Below, in pieces: positions 7,501 to 16,795 of a DNA stretch of 47,407 bases. Position 1 is the first letter of the stretch. Each line of letters starts with the position of its first letter. The notes beneath the pieces were generated by a model that ran no database searches, had not been told where the DNA came from, and saw only the letters and a list, made by a program, of their open reading frames with translations. The DNA lies in assembly GCF_900102365.1 (NCBI RefSeq), contig NZ_FOIN01000019.1:1-47407 (forward strand), read 5' to 3'. Source of the stretch: Thomasclavelia cocleata (GTDB lineage: Bacteria > Bacillota_I > Bacilli_A > Erysipelotrichales > Coprobacillaceae). A program made the position numbers and the translations under genes.

Positions 7501-10356
7501 TTATATAATGCGAAAATAGAGATGTCTGTTGATAAGCAAAATTGGACTACAATTGCAACAGTAGAAAATGATAATTCTATTTTTGAGGTACCTTATCGTT
7601 ATGTTGAAGGAAATGGTAATGGTGAGGATGCTAGATATATAAGAATCTTAATTACAGGAAATTCTGGCTATTATTTAAAATTATGTGAAGTTGAGATTAA
7701 TAAAAATGTATCACAAAATAATGATACTACTAATATAGTCAGTTCATTAGATGGTAATGTAAATAATTGTATTGATAATGATATATCTACAGTTTTCACT
7801 GTTGATAAGCCAACAGTGAATAATGATTATGTTGAATATCAATTGATTGAAAATACTAAATTAAAAAACTTTACAATTCTACAGGATGGACAAAATATTG
7901 TTCTTGCAAAAGTAAAAGTAAGAACGATTGATGGTTATAAAGAAGTAGGAATTTTTGATAAAGCGGCTAAGAAATTTGATGTATCAGATTTAAAACAAAA
8001 TATTTTAGCGATTCGAATTGAGTGGCAAGCGGGTCAATTACCTGCTATTTATGAAATATTTACGGAAACAGATGGTAAGGATACAGATGATATAGGGGAA
8101 TATGTTGAACATATTATTTTAGAAGATGTTGATGAATTAACTAATATTGCATATTTAAAAGAAGTAGTAGTTTCAGGGACTAGTGATGGGCAAAAAGAGA
8201 ATGTCACAGATGGAAGTGATGCCAAATGGGATAGTAATTTTATTAAAGGACCTAATGCTAGTGAAAATGCATGGGTATATGTAGATTTAGGTGATAATGT
8301 AAATATTATTAATGAAATAACTATGAAATACTTTAATAAGGTTTATCCTACTAAATATCATATTCAGATATCTAATGATCATGAAAACTGGATAACAGTG
8401 GAAAGTCTTGAAAAGCCACATAATGGACCAACTTATCCAATTGATAATGTCAAGTTTCAAACACCAGTTACAGCTCGTTATGTCAGATTGCTTTTTGAAG
8501 AGTTGAATAGTGTTGCAGCTGGAAATGGTGTGGGATTAAAAGAATTAGAAATAATAGGAAAACATAATAATAATTATCAGATACATTCTGTAAAACAACT
8601 TGATGATTTAAAAGTGGAAATAAATACACCTGGTAATCAATTAGATTTACCTAAATTAATAAATATTTCTGTTTTTGATGCGATGCAAAATGAACAGTTT
8701 ATTCAGGTACCAGTTATTTGGGATCTAACACGTTATAAAGATGATGTTGATGGAATATGTAATCTAAATGGAATACTCGATATTAATTCAAATATCAATA
8801 ATCCTAATAATTATGGTGCAAGTATAAACATAATTGTGGGAAAAGGCGAAGATGAAGTAGATAAATCAGTTTTAGAAACTATTTTAGCTGATGTTAAAAA
8901 TATCGACCTATCTATATATACAAATGATTCAGTAAAAATTTTAAAACAAGTATATGATAATGCTGATAAGGTTTATCATAAAGAAGAAGTTAAACAAAAT
9001 GAAATTGATGAACAAATAGAATTATTACATGTTGCAATAAATAATTTATTATTAAAGGTCACAGTAAAAGTTGAAAATTTAGCTTTAAATAAAAATGTAA
9101 CAGTTTCAGGGACTAGTGATGGTAAAGCTGATAATTTAGTTGATGGTGATATGCAGACAAAATGGGATAGTAATTTTATTAAAGGACCAAATGCTAGTGA
9201 AAATGCCTGGGTTATTATTGATCTTGATCAAGGGACCAGCTTGATTGAGCAAATAAAGATTTCTTATCATAATTTAGTTTATCCAACTAAATATGATATA
9301 TTAGTATCTAATGATAAAGAAAATTGGACTTGTATAAATACAATAGAAAAAGAGCATAATGGTCCAACTTATCCTGTTGATACAATTTCATTTGATCAGT
9401 TAGTAGCCTGCAGATATTTAAAACTGAATTTTAAAGAGTTAAATAATGTGGCTATTGGTAATGGTGTAGGTATTAAAGAAATTGAAGTAATGGGTAGAAA
9501 GATTAATGAAGAAGCGATTGTTTGGAATATTCCTGAGGTTTTTGAAATTGTTGTAGATAAGGGAATAAATATTGAGGATTTGAAGACAATGCTACCAAAA
9601 GTTATTCTAGTTGAAGTAGCAGTTAAGGGAAGTTTATCATATCAAAGTGATAATTTATTTATGGTTTTAATGCCAGTTGAATGGGGTTTAGATGAGTTTA
9701 GTGATAGTGAAAAGGTTATTTTGATAGATGGAAATATTGAAGGAATGGGGTTGATTAATAATTATAATAATCTTAAAGCTTGTTTAAAAATCATTATAAA
9801 TGATGACCATATTAATATTACTAATAAAGAGCAATTAAAAGAATTATTAGATAAGGCTGATAGAATAAAAGATTTAGACCAATATACAATTGAAAGTAAA
9901 GAAAGATTTTTAGAGGCTTTGATGCAGGCAAAGATTATCTACAATGATGAATCAAGTAGTCAAATAATGATAGATAAAGCTAGGGCAGTTTTAAATGAAG
10001 CAATTAATTCTTTAGAAAAAAAAGTAATTATAAAAGATAATTTAGGAAGATTAATTTCTGAGGTAGAAGGTTTAAATGGATTAGATTATACTGATGTTAG
10101 CTGGGAGTTTTTATCAGAGGTTTTAAAAAAGGCAAAGATTATATTTAATCAAATTGATTGTTCACAAGAAGAGATAGATAATTGCTGTATTGAATTAGAG
10201 GATGCAATTAATAGATTAGTAAAAAAGAAAGTAGATATAATTGTTTCAAAGAATCCTAATAGTGTAAATACTGGGGATAGTAATATAGAAAAAGAGTATT
10301 TTGCTTTATTAGCTATTAGTTGTTTAGGTATAATAATTAAAAAAAGAAAAGATTAA
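4597..10356 (+). CDS. Secreted GH84 beta-N-acetylglucosaminidase / hyaluronidase-like protein (1919 aa)
   Basis: A large exported glycoside hydrolase related to clostridial NagH/NagJ, which release N-acetylglucosamine from host glycans. Residues 1-27 form a signal peptide (KKSLIVILVLLMFF core, cut after VFA). Residues about 40-180 match the GH20b-type N-terminal domain. The GH84 barrel runs from about 185 (EYRGFIEGFYGG) to 480, with the adjacent catalytic aspartates in DILNDDFG at D306 and D307. Carbohydrate-binding F5/8 type C (discoidin) modules follow; two, at about 1182-1345 and 1495-1640, are close duplicates. Three FIVAR-like helical modules lie at about 1420-1490, 1743-1810 and 1815-1880. 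The C-terminus has S-V-N-T-G-D at 1889-1894, a hydrophobic segment and KKRKD, which looks like a non-canonical cell-wall sorting signal instead of LPxTG. It is monocistronic. Exact substrate cannot be told from sequence. Confidence 0.92.
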   Translation: MEKWKKSLIVILVLLMFFSTSNLNVFAHDRTKTSLSTESEYKIYPIPQSAIYDGEEFTMSEYVNIVYETQIDQYTKSFLEELLSKYNRNYVVSNEIKEGMTNILLGVKDSNQIADNYLDNNIIIQDKQLYSRIDPYVLVTDNDVITIVGKDTDCTFYGIATLQMMFSSFNGDKFLNVQIEDYAMMEYRGFIEGFYGGWNYQERESLMRFARDIKMNNYVYASKTDLYHTDKWNEKYPPEEIEKIKHLVEVGKETKCYYAWSVHISGFFRGLDTSNNQAYEMRYNQLIEKFSQLYDLGVRKFDILNDDFGAGTNEDVVTLLNRLTTEFIKPKDCEPLTYCPQGYNKAWSGNGNELEALKSLDQSIIIYWTGDDVNSPITQETVNYVKEKTGHDACFWLNYPVNEHAKSGIFLGDISHYARSDVIGLKGAVSNPSRFAQSNKAGLFQLASLFWNSTDYQDKVQTIWQDSFRYLQPEVQDEYYLIASNIANCPGSSRVPNGFLESEYLKTALDSILKKVNAGNLLKNDEEVYYLINEFEAIIEAVKGFKEKCENQDLIRELNPWLNSLNDIAISGKAVLNSILAIQDNQIDEAWQQFSVAGKKLQTWDGYSTIEGEVNKAKAGSKRIQPFVYKLVTYAKNNLTPLFDSNNIDFIPSFYSVLGGIRQVDNDQSEKIFDGDQSTFGQWNIVQKVNDYYGIDMGKVIPIENITIIQGKNDNDHDYFHKAVLEYSINGVDFTQLGEQYDDTIKIEKDSLDIKARYIRLRLVETGTANKPDYWTHIREFSVNQKEVVKERIYTNIESLKQTPLTVSKKEFSIRNIQDLIFKPNEYVGIKMIGLSIGSDIEFINIGFDNLTLQVSRNGIEWENVNDFTDSKVFKYLRVINLTNKDISGQINKLAATISNLQINPTISDTNLKNDLKEGKWENLFDGNYSSYIWTNEAQKENDYIMIDLGVTTALYDVKIVTEDGNPRLYNAKIEMSVDKQNWTTIATVENDNSIFEVPYRYVEGNGNGEDARYIRILITGNSGYYLKLCEVEINKNVSQNNDTTNIVSSLDGNVNNCIDNDISTVFTVDKPTVNNDYVEYQLIENTKLKNFTILQDGQNIVLAKVKVRTIDGYKEVGIFDKAAKKFDVSDLKQNILAIRIEWQAGQLPAIYEIFTETDGKDTDDIGEYVEHIILEDVDELTNIAYLKEVVVSGTSDGQKENVTDGSDAKWDSNFIKGPNASENAWVYVDLGDNVNIINEITMKYFNKVYPTKYHIQISNDHENWITVESLEKPHNGPTYPIDNVKFQTPVTARYVRLLFEELNSVAAGNGVGLKELEIIGKHNNNYQIHSVKQLDDLKVEINTPGNQLDLPKLINISVFDAMQNEQFIQVPVIWDLTRYKDDVDGICNLNGILDINSNINNPNNYGASINIIVGKGEDEVDKSVLETILADVKNIDLSIYTNDSVKILKQVYDNADKVYHKEEVKQNEIDEQIELLHVAINNLLLKVTVKVENLALNKNVTVSGTSDGKADNLVDGDMQTKWDSNFIKGPNASENAWVIIDLDQGTSLIEQIKISYHNLVYPTKYDILVSNDKENWTCINTIEKEHNGPTYPVDTISFDQLVACRYLKLNFKELNNVAIGNGVGIKEIEVMGRKINEEAIVWNIPEVFEIVVDKGINIEDLKTMLPKVILVEVAVKGSLSYQSDNLFMVLMPVEWGLDEFSDSEKVILIDGNIEGMGLINNYNNLKACLKIIINDDHINITNKEQLKELLDKADRIKDLDQYTIESKERFLEALMQAKIIYNDESSSQIMIDKARAVLNEAINSLEKKVIIKDNLGRLISEVEGLNGLDYTDVSWEFLSEVLKKAKIIFNQIDCSQEEIDNCCIELEDAINRLVKKKVDIIVSKNPNSVNTGDSNIEKEYFALLAISCLGIIIKKRKD
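8171..8272 (+). repeat. Internal duplication in the GH84 gene, copy 1
   Basis: Part of a discoidin-module sequence. Bases 8224-8270 match 9160-9206 with a single difference across 47 bases, and the stretch from 8171 (TTTCAGGGACTAGTGATGG) matches 9104 onward. Confidence 0.9.
9104..9208 (+). repeat. Internal duplication in the GH84 gene, copy 2
   Basis: Second copy of the discoidin-module repeat. The blocks are near-identical at DNA level while the flanking module sequence has diverged, as expected after gene conversion or slippage. Confidence 0.9.
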
Positions 10357-10364
10357 AAAGCAAG

Positions 10365-10410
10365 ATATATGGAGTCGAAAGACTCCATATATTATTTCGA
10401 TTTTTCTTTT
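10365..10410 (+). terminator. Terminator after the GH84 gene
   Basis: A perfect 12-bp stem pairs 10365-10376 (ATATATGGAGTC) with 10381-10392 around a GAAA tetraloop. The T-rich tract starts a few bases later, so termination efficiency is uncertain. Confidence 0.65.
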
Positions 10411-10429
10411 ATAATCAAGGAATTGATAG

Positions 10430-10435
10430 TATAAT
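10430..10435 (+). promoter_or_regulatory. -10 element ahead of tseB-dnaD-nth
   Basis: A consensus TATAAT at 10430-10435 lies 23 bases before the tseB start. No convincing -35 is seen at the expected distance. Confidence 0.4.
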
Positions 10436-10458
10436 AGGCATAGAAAGTTGGTGGAGTT

Positions 10459-10950
10459 TTGAAATTTTTACGTAAACATAGATTTGATTTTCTAATGGCT
10501 TTTTTAGTGTTAGTTTTTATTATAGTAAGTTTTTATATGCTTTGGGTCCATGTTCCTTATTCTAAACATAAAAATGATTTAGCTAAGGTTCAACAGAAAA
10601 TTATTGCAGAAAATAAATATGATAGTGCTGATTATTTTAATCGTTATGATGGTGAAAAAAGTTATTATATTATCCACGCTAAAAAGGAAGATAAAGAACA
10701 ATATGCTGTATTTAATGATAAACATAAGTTTATTAAATCGTATAGTGGAGATATTGTTGATCAACAGGTGTGTATAGATGCTTTTAAGGAAAAATATAAG
10801 AAAGACCCCGATGTGGTTGAAATAGGATATGAGAATGAAATATTTGTTTATAGTTTATTATATCGTGGTAATAATTCATTGATTTATGCTTTTTATGGAA
10901 TTGATAATGGAGAATTTATAAAGGCATATCGGATAGACAATAGTAGGTAA
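10459..10950 (+). CDS. tseB: TseB/YpmB-like membrane protein, DUF5590 (163 aa)
   Basis: A small membrane-anchored protein. An N-terminal membrane helix at about residues 12-30 (FLMAFLVLVFIIVSFYML) is followed by an extracytoplasmic region with a PepSY-like DUF5590 pattern, including Y-Y-I-I-H-A and A-V-F-N-D. In Bacillus, YpmB (TseB) interacts with a penicillin-binding protein and affects cell elongation and tetracycline sensitivity. The assignment rests on topology plus synteny: it stands directly before dnaD and nth, as ypmB does in Bacillus apart from aspB. The start is TTG at 10459 with GGTGGAG upstream. Five bases separate it from dnaD. Confidence 0.72.
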   Translation: MKFLRKHRFDFLMAFLVLVFIIVSFYMLWVHVPYSKHKNDLAKVQQKIIAENKYDSADYFNRYDGEKSYYIIHAKKEDKEQYAVFNDKHKFIKSYSGDIVDQQVCIDAFKEKYKKDPDVVEIGYENEIFVYSLLYRGNNSLIYAFYGIDNGEFIKAYRIDNSR

Positions 10951-10955
10951 TAATT

Positions 10956-11549
10956 ATGTATAAAGAATTGATAAGAAATAAATGTATTGATATTAGTCGT
11001 TTGCTATTATTAAGGGCAAAGGAGTTACAAATAAATGATAATGAGTGTCATATTTTAATGCTTGTGTATACATTAAAGGATATTGGAATACAAACAGTAA
11101 CCCCTCAAATGATACAGAATTATTCAATGTTATCAAATCAGGAGCTTAATAAAGTACTAGCGTCACTATTAAATAAAAATCTAATATATAATCGCTTGGG
11201 TTCAATTAGTTTGAATAATCTTGAACAAAAATTATTACAAGAAAATAATAAAACAGAAGAAGTGGAAACAGAAGTTAATCTTATTAGTATTTTTGAAGAA
11301 CAGTTTGCAAGAGCTTTATCACCAATTGAACTTAACATTATTAAAGATTGGAAAAATTGTGAATATAGTGATGAAATGATTATAAAAGCTTTAAAGGAAG
11401 CTGTTAAAAGCCAAGTACTTAATTTTAGATATATTGAAGGGATACTTTCTAATTGGGCTAAAAACGGTATTAAACAGCGTTATATAGAGCAAGAAGAGCC
11501 AAAACGAACTGTACCGATTAGTGAGTATAAATGGTGGGAAAATGAATAA
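10956..11549 (+). CDS. dnaD: DnaD-like primosomal replication protein (197 aa)
   Basis: DnaD remodels origin DNA and helps load the replicative helicase in low-GC Gram-positives. The N-terminal half (about 1-95) has a winged-helix pattern. The C-terminal half (about 105-185) holds the DnaD/DnaB_2 domain, with I-I-K-D-W, I-I-K-A-L-K-E-A-V and the hallmark Y-I-E-G-I-L-S-N-W, then a K-W-W-E-N-E end. The length is slightly short for the family. The gene lies between tseB and nth and its stop overlaps the nth start by 8 bases, which indicates translational coupling. Confidence 0.88.
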   Translation: MYKELIRNKCIDISRLLLLRAKELQINDNECHILMLVYTLKDIGIQTVTPQMIQNYSMLSNQELNKVLASLLNKNLIYNRLGSISLNNLEQKLLQENNKTEEVETEVNLISIFEEQFARALSPIELNIIKDWKNCEYSDEMIIKALKEAVKSQVLNFRYIEGILSNWAKNGIKQRYIEQEEPKRTVPISEYKWWENE

Positions 11550-12198
11550 AGAAAAAACAAGTCGAGTATTAGATTATTTTGAAGAATTATTTCCAAATGC
11601 TTATTGTGAATTAAATCATGAAACAGATTTTCAATTATTGGTTGCAGTAATGCTATCAGCACAAACAACAGATAAAAAGGTTAATCAATTAACTGAAACG
11701 TTATTTAAGAAATATCCAACAGTTGAAGCAGTAAGTCAGGCATCAATATCTGAATTAGAACAAGATATAAAAACTATTGGATTATATCGAAATAAAGCAA
11801 AAAATCTTTTAGCTATGTCCAAAGTGTTAATTGAAGAATTTAATGGCAAAGTACCAAGTGTTCAAAAAGAATTAGAAAGTTTACCTGGAGTTGGTCGTAA
11901 AACTGCAAATGTTGTTCGATCGGTAGCTTTTGATATTCCAGCTTTTGCTGTAGATACTCATGTAGAAAGAATTTCTAAACGATTGGGATTTGCAAAAAAA
12001 GAAGATAGTGTCTTAACAGTTGAAAAAAAACTATGTCGCTCTATTGACCGTTCACGATGGAATAAATCACATCATCAATTTATTTTTTTTGGTAGATATT
12101 TTTGTAAAGCAACTAATCCTAATTGTCAAGAATGTAAGTTATCTGATATGTGTAAGGATCCAATAAAAAAGAAATATTTAGAAAAAGTAAAATGTTAG
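11542..12198 (+). CDS. nth: Endonuclease III, DNA glycosylase/AP lyase (218 aa)
   Basis: Removes oxidised pyrimidines from DNA and nicks the abasic site in base-excision repair. The helix-hairpin-helix loop LPGVGRKTANV is at about residues 114-124. The catalytic lysine is K120, and the catalytic aspartate D138 lies in VDTHVERIS. The iron-sulfur cluster loop C-x6-C-x2-C-x5-C is complete near residues 191-207. The length is normal. I chose the ATG at 11542, preceded by GGTGGG; an earlier in-frame start at 11521 would lie deep inside dnaD. It ends the tseB-dnaD-nth operon. Confidence 0.96.
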   Translation: MNKEKTSRVLDYFEELFPNAYCELNHETDFQLLVAVMLSAQTTDKKVNQLTETLFKKYPTVEAVSQASISELEQDIKTIGLYRNKAKNLLAMSKVLIEEFNGKVPSVQKELESLPGVGRKTANVVRSVAFDIPAFAVDTHVERISKRLGFAKKEDSVLTVEKKLCRSIDRSRWNKSHHQFIFFGRYFCKATNPNCQECKLSDMCKDPIKKKYLEKVKC

Positions 12199-12206
12199 AA
12201 TATAAT

Positions 12207-12246
12207 AAAAAAGTTAGGACTTAATATATTCTAACTTTTTTATTAT
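12207..12246 (+). terminator. Terminator of the dnaD-nth operon
   Basis: AAAAAAGTTAG pairs with CTAACTTTTTT around a 13-base loop, ending in T's at about 12235-12241. Confidence 0.8.
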
Positions 12247-12890
12247 GTGCATAAAGTATGATATGTATTTAGTTGGTGAAAGTCCACATAGGTCAAGTGT
12301 AGTTAAGAACGAAAGAAGGGCAGTTTTGAGGTCTGCAAACAGAAACTTGATATAAGGCTGTAAATAAAGGTGGAAGTCTAAAAGATAAACATAAAACCAA
12401 TGATTCTTAGGATTTCTCTACAGAAATAGGGGGATAAAAGTAGAATGAAATTATCTGGTAAATGTCGAGAGGAACTAATTTGAAAAATATGTGTAGTATA
12501 GACAAATGCCAAGATATAAGAATAAACCAGATTGCAAAAGGATGGATAAACTATTATTGAAAAAAATTTATCAATCAATTTGGGCAATGGATAAGACATA
12601 AAATAATAGTCATAATAATCAAACAATGGAAGAAACTATTAAAGATATATAGAAGTTTACAAGAGCTTAATAAGAAACTATCATGTTATTTTAAAGATGA
12701 AAAAATTTGTGTAGTGGTAAACCTAGGCTTGGCTAGTATAAATAAGCCAATGGTAATGTAGTAAATTACAGATATTCTAGCTATAAGAAAAGGGAAAAGA
12801 CTAAATGTTTTGGTCAATTCCCTTGGATAGTTGATAAATGTAGCACTATATGAGACTCACACATACAGTGGGTTGAAATAAATTAATTTC
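12245..12890 (+). pseudogene. Decayed group II intron (RNA parts plus remnant of its reverse transcriptase/maturase)
   Basis: No intact gene lies here. The 5' part (about 12265-12380) contains TTGGTGAAAGTCC, GAACGAAAGAAGGGCAG and TTGATATAAGGCTG, phrases typical of the folded 5' domain of bacterial group II introns. From 12570 to 12761 one frame stays open for 63 codons and reads like the end of an intron-encoded protein: W-I-R-H-K-I-I-V-I-I-I-K-Q-W-K-K corresponds to the family's W-x-R-R-R-x-R-x-C-I-W-K-Q-W-K-K. Most of the reverse transcriptase is gone. The 3' end (about 12843-12880) is where domain V should be, but no clean domain V hairpin is recognisable, so the element is presumed dead. 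Boundaries are approximate. Confidence 0.6.
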
Positions 12891-12901
12891 TCTCTATTCT
12901 A

Positions 12902-15595
12902 TTACTCTGTTGAGGTATCTGAATTACCAATAGTAAATGTTATTGTATCAGTAATTGTTTTAACATCATCAGATTCGCTGATTTTAATACGATATTGGAC
13001 TCCAGGAGTCAAATTAAATTCTTTTGTTCCACTACCAGTAAAAATAGTTTCATCTCCAGCAGGAGTACCATCCATTGTAAATACTTGAATAATAATTTTA
13101 TTTGAACTATTTTGAGCATTTACTTTAATATTTATTACATTTGATGAAGTAGTACTTCCATTTGTAACAGTGGTTCCATCAGAAGTAATTGTATAATTTA
13201 CTTTGTTATCTGCTTTATTTGATCCAACTGATTTAGTAATTTTATTGGAAGTTTTATTAGGTGCTTTGTGGAAGCGATAATATCCAGTAACATCAACTTT
13301 ACCACTAGGAGTAAAATCAATAGTTCCAGAAGATTGATTTAATGTTGCTGTATGTAAGATATCGTGACTATTAGGATCACTAATTTCAACAACATATTCT
13401 ATTACACCATACATTTTTGTAGCCTCAGTAGCATTTTCATCAGTTGCTGCATTTGCAGGTTCATATTCACTAAAATCTACTGTAATTTTTCCATTGCTAG
13501 AAAGTGAAGCACTAAATGATGATAAATGATTAATATTGTATTCTATTGCTGTTTCATTTGGTCCTGTCCCTTTTTTAGCCCAACCAGTATAGATTTTATC
13601 AGATGGAGTACTAGAATTTGGACTAACGTAAGGATAAACACCAGCAAGAATCTTAATTTCTTCTACTGTATCAGGTTTATCAGGATATGATTTTTTATCT
13701 GAAGTGTTTTTTTCAAGATATTTTAATAATTCACCAACGACTTTTGCTGGATATGCTTTATATTTTGAGGTGTTTTTTCCAGCAGCTAAAGCTTTTTCTT
13801 CAAATCCCATCCAGACAGAACATGTATAGTCAGGAGTATATCCAGTCATCCATAAATCTTTGCTAGCACCACTATTGGTATTTGAGGTACCAGTTTTAGC
13901 ACCAATATTTTCAATACCTTTTAAATATTTATAATTTCCACTATTACTATTTGAATAACTTAACATAGTTTCACGAATCATAAATGAAACATCATCACCA
14001 ATACTTTGTTTTGCTTTTGCTTGAATATTTTTATCAATATTATATGTTTTGTCACTATCAGTAACTTCTACATAATTGACAGTATGAGATTCAATGTAGA
14101 CACCATTGTTAGCAATTGTAGCATATGCACCAGCAAGTTCAATTGGACTGACACCATTTGCCCATCCTCCAATTGCATAAGGCAAAGTTAAATTCTCATC
14201 TTCGGTTGACATATCAATACCTAATGATTCCATATCAGCAATTACCTCTTTAGAAGAAGCTGCTTCTAAAACTTCCTCAAAAGTTGATACAGCAGGAATA
14301 TTCCAAGATTGAAGTAGTGCTTCTTTGATTGGCATAGAACCATGGAAACTATTATCCCAGTTTTTAGGAGTATAACTTCCAAATGATTTTTGTTCATCAA
14401 CAACTGTGTGAACAGTTGACCAATCTAGATATTTATATGCTAGACCATAATCAATAATTGGTTTCATTGAAGATCCAGGTTGTCTTTTTAAGGTTGCTTT
14501 ATTTTTATCTCCTGCCTTATAATTTCGACCACCAATTACAGCAATAATTCGTCCATCTTGAGTAGATTGAATACTTCCAGCCATTTGCATATCTTCATCA
14601 GTATAGTCATATGTTTCACCATTAGCAAATTCAGTTGCCTTTTTTTGTATTTCTTGATTACAATAAGTATAGATATTCATTTGTGTTTCTGCAGGATCTA
14701 GACCAGTTTTTTCTTTTACTTCAGCAGTTACTAAATCAACATATGATGCTAAAGCATTATCTGAAGCCATATTTGATTGAGATAGCATATTTTCAATTTT
14801 AACTTGTTTTGCTAGATCACATTCTTCTTGAGTAATATATCCATGATTAACCATTAAATCTAAAATTACATTACGGCGTTTATTAGCTAAGTCAAGATTG
14901 TAGTATGGATCATATGCACTAGGTGAATTTAAAGTACCTGCTAATAGGGCTGCTTCAGGTAAAGTGAGTTGTGATACTTCTTTATTGAAATAATATTTAC
15001 TAGCTGCAGCGATTCCAATTGAACTAGTACTGCGTCCAAAATAGATTTTATTTAAATATAAAGTAAGAATTTCTTCTTTACTTACTTCTTTAGTTGCTTG
15101 AATTGCTAAAAAGATTTCACTGATTTTACGAGTATAAGTTTGTTCTTCTTTAGGGAAATATGATTTTTTAATTACCTGTTGAGTAATTGTTGATCCCCCT
15201 CCACGAATACTAAAATGTGCTAAATTAGTTATTAACGTTTTAGCAATACGTGGTAAATCAAAACCATCATGTTCAAAGAAGCGTGAATCTTCAGCTGCTA
15301 TTACAGCATCAATCAATACTTGTGGTAAATCTTCATAAGTAATGTTTTCACGTTTACCATTAACATCACTACCATATGTGTACATTAATTCACCATTAAC
15401 ATCATAGATTTTGCTTGCTTCACCAGAAAGTAGACGCTGAGTTGAAAAATCTTCAGTTTCTTTGTATACAGACCATGCAAAAAAACATCCACCTGAAAGG
15501 CAAACGACAATAATTATAATGATAAAACTTGTAAAAACTTTTTTCCAATTCAATCTTTTTTTCTTATTTTCTCTTGTAGTAGGGTTATTTGTCAT
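12902..15595 (-). CDS. ponA: Class A penicillin-binding protein, PBP1A type (897 aa)
   Basis: A bifunctional cell-wall synthase that polymerises glycan and crosslinks peptides. A membrane helix is at about residues 20-44. The GT51 transglycosylase domain starts near 70, with catalytic glutamate E102 in [10 protein letters not shown] and the GGGSTITQQ motif after it. The transpeptidase domain has S375-S-M-K378 (SxxK), the SWN box in [11 protein letters not shown] and K567-T-G. The C-terminal 220 residues are an extracellular Ser/Thr/Asn-rich region with fibronectin-like strands. GGAGG precedes the start. The start overlaps the end of recU by 11 bases; the recU-ponA pair is conserved in Firmicutes. 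Confidence 0.95.
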   Translation of the reverse strand: MTNNPTTRENKKKRLNWKKVFTSFIIIIIVVCLSGGCFFAWSVYKETEDFSTQRLLSGEASKIYDVNGELMYTYGSDVNGKRENITYEDLPQVLIDAVIAAEDSRFFEHDGFDLPRIAKTLITNLAHFSIRGGGSTITQQVIKKSYFPKEEQTYTRKISEIFLAIQATKEVSKEEILTLYLNKIYFGRSTSSIGIAAASKYYFNKEVSQLTLPEAALLAGTLNSPSAYDPYYNLDLANKRRNVILDLMVNHGYITQEECDLAKQVKIENMLSQSNMASDNALASYVDLVTAEVKEKTGLDPAETQMNIYTYCNQEIQKKATEFANGETYDYTDEDMQMAGSIQSTQDGRIIAVIGGRNYKAGDKNKATLKRQPGSSMKPIIDYGLAYKYLDWSTVHTVVDEQKSFGSYTPKNWDNSFHGSMPIKEALLQSWNIPAVSTFEEVLEAASSKEVIADMESLGIDMSTEDENLTLPYAIGGWANGVSPIELAGAYATIANNGVYIESHTVNYVEVTDSDKTYNIDKNIQAKAKQSIGDDVSFMIRETMLSYSNSNSGNYKYLKGIENIGAKTGTSNTNSGASKDLWMTGYTPDYTCSVWMGFEEKALAAGKNTSKYKAYPAKVVGELLKYLEKNTSDKKSYPDKPDTVEEIKILAGVYPYVSPNSSTPSDKIYTGWAKKGTGPNETAIEYNINHLSSFSASLSSNGKITVDFSEYEPANAATDENATEATKMYGVIEYVVEISDPNSHDILHTATLNQSSGTIDFTPSGKVDVTGYYRFHKAPNKTSNKITKSVGSNKADNKVNYTITSDGTTVTNGSTTSSNVINIKVNAQNSSNKIIIQVFTMDGTPAGDETIFTGSGTKEFNLTPGVQYRIKISESDDVKTITDTITFTIGNSDTSTE

Positions 15596-16184
15596 TTTCG
15601 TGACCTCCTAAATAATACTGATCAATAATTTTTAAATAATTTAAACGTGGATTAAATCCTTGTTCAATCAAATGTCCTTTTTCTTTAATACTTTGATAAG
15701 ATATTGATTTTTGACCAGTTTGATTATATGCTTCAATTATATATGAAGCATCAATTAAGTATACCTCATTTAGATGGGTAAAAGCAATAATAACAAATGC
15801 AATTCCATGATGATTAATAATACTTTTTAAATGCTCAATTTGATGAACACTAATATTAGTAAAAGGAAAATTTAATTTTTTAGTTTCTTTAGCTTCAAAA
15901 TCTAAATATTTTCCTTTATATATCCCATTATAATCAGTTGTTGAAGGTGTTTTAAAATATGCTTCAACAATTCTAGCAGCAGATCTTTTGGGATAGTCGA
16001 CTTTTACGATTTGAATAGGTGTTGGCTTTTTATGAATATTAGCGATACCATTAGCTAAATAATATTTATTTGTTAAATTCAAATCTTCCTCTAGATTCAT
16101 TCCACGATGTCGAGTATTTAATTTTCCATCAATCAGTTTAGTTTGACGAATAGTCGTCTTTTTCATGTTGGGATAATTAACCAT
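15585..16184 (-). CDS. recU: Holliday junction resolvase RecU (199 aa)
   Basis: Cleaves Holliday junctions during recombination repair and chromosome segregation. The N-terminal R-H-R-G-M-x-L-E-E-D-L motif and the nuclease core [19 protein letters not shown], carrying the acidic metal ligands and lysine, are present. The length is normal. AAAGGAG lies 7 bases before the ATG. It is the first gene of the minus-strand recU-ponA pair, with which it overlaps. Confidence 0.95.
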   Translation of the reverse strand: MVNYPNMKKTTIRQTKLIDGKLNTRHRGMNLEEDLNLTNKYYLANGIANIHKKPTPIQIVKVDYPKRSAARIVEAYFKTPSTTDYNGIYKGKYLDFEAKETKKLNFPFTNISVHQIEHLKSIINHHGIAFVIIAFTHLNEVYLIDASYIIEAYNQTGQKSISYQSIKEKGHLIEQGFNPRLNYLKIIDQYYLGGHENDK

Positions 16185-16364
16185 AATTGCTCCTTTTATT
16201 ACTTTATGTAGGTATTATACCATAACTATGATAAAATATCATAATATCTTGTTAGTTTCCTAAAACATTGTAAATTTAGTTAAATTTAATAACAAATATA
16301 TTAATCACTTGCATTTAATAAAGATTTTTGTTTCAATATATTATATAGATAGGAGTTGATTAAC

Positions 16365-16700
16365 TTGGAACCAAAAATTTTGTTAAGTCCAAAAAAAATA
16401 GTTGCTAAAGAATTTAAAGTTGATTTTAAAGGTTATAATGCTGAAGAAGTAGATCATTTTTTAGATATTATTGTTAAAGATTATGAATCTTTTGCAGCTA
16501 TGTTAAATGCTTCATATGATAAGATTGATCAATTAGAAGCTCGATTAAGTGAACAAAAGATTAAAATTGCTAAACTAGAACGTGAAAAAGCACTTCAAGA
16601 TGATAATATCCATGCAATGGAAGAAAATCTTTCAACAAATGTTGATATTTTAAAGAGATTGTCTTTATTAGAAAAAGTAGTATTTAATCAAAATAAATAG
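16365..16700 (+). CDS. gpsB: GpsB cell-division adaptor, DivIVA family (111 aa)
   Basis: GpsB shuttles penicillin-binding proteins between side wall and septum. The N-terminal DivIVA-like domain (K-E-F-K-V-D-F-K-G-Y-N-A-E-E-V-D-x-F-L-D) is at about residues 15-36, followed by a coiled coil to about 90 and a short C-terminal segment. I chose TTG at 16365, 9 bases after AGGAG; the TTG at 16356 abuts that site and is too close. It lies just upstream of rnpB and divergent from recU, the same neighbourhood as in Bacillus, and one of its usual partners, PBP1, is encoded next door. Confidence 0.9.
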   Translation: MEPKILLSPKKIVAKEFKVDFKGYNAEEVDHFLDIIVKDYESFAAMLNASYDKIDQLEARLSEQKIKIAKLEREKALQDDNIHAMEENLSTNVDILKRLSLLEKVVFNQNK

Positions 16701-16702
16701 TA

Positions 16703-16731
16703 AGACATACCGATAAGGTGTGTTTTATTTT
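16703..16731 (+). terminator. Terminator of gpsB
   Basis: AGACATACC (16703-16711) pairs with GGTGTGTTT (16717-16725) with two wobbles, followed by a T-rich tract. Confidence 0.65.
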
Positions 16732-16761
16732 ACAAAAATTCAATCAAGTTATATTTTAGAC

Positions 16762-16789
16762 TTGTTTTCTTCTTGAAAATAAGTAAAAT
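16762..16789 (+). promoter_or_regulatory. Promoter of rnpB
   Basis: TTGTTT at 16762-16767, a 16-base spacer and TAAAAT at 16784-16789, placing the start of transcription near 16796, exactly where the RNase P RNA helix P1 begins. Confidence 0.7.
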
Positions 16790-16795
16790 ATAGAA

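Noticed and set aside
12378-12626. 82-codon minus-strand ORF in the intron remnant
   Set aside because: Low-complexity Y/F/I-rich translation without a ribosome site; the plus strand explains the region as intron decay.
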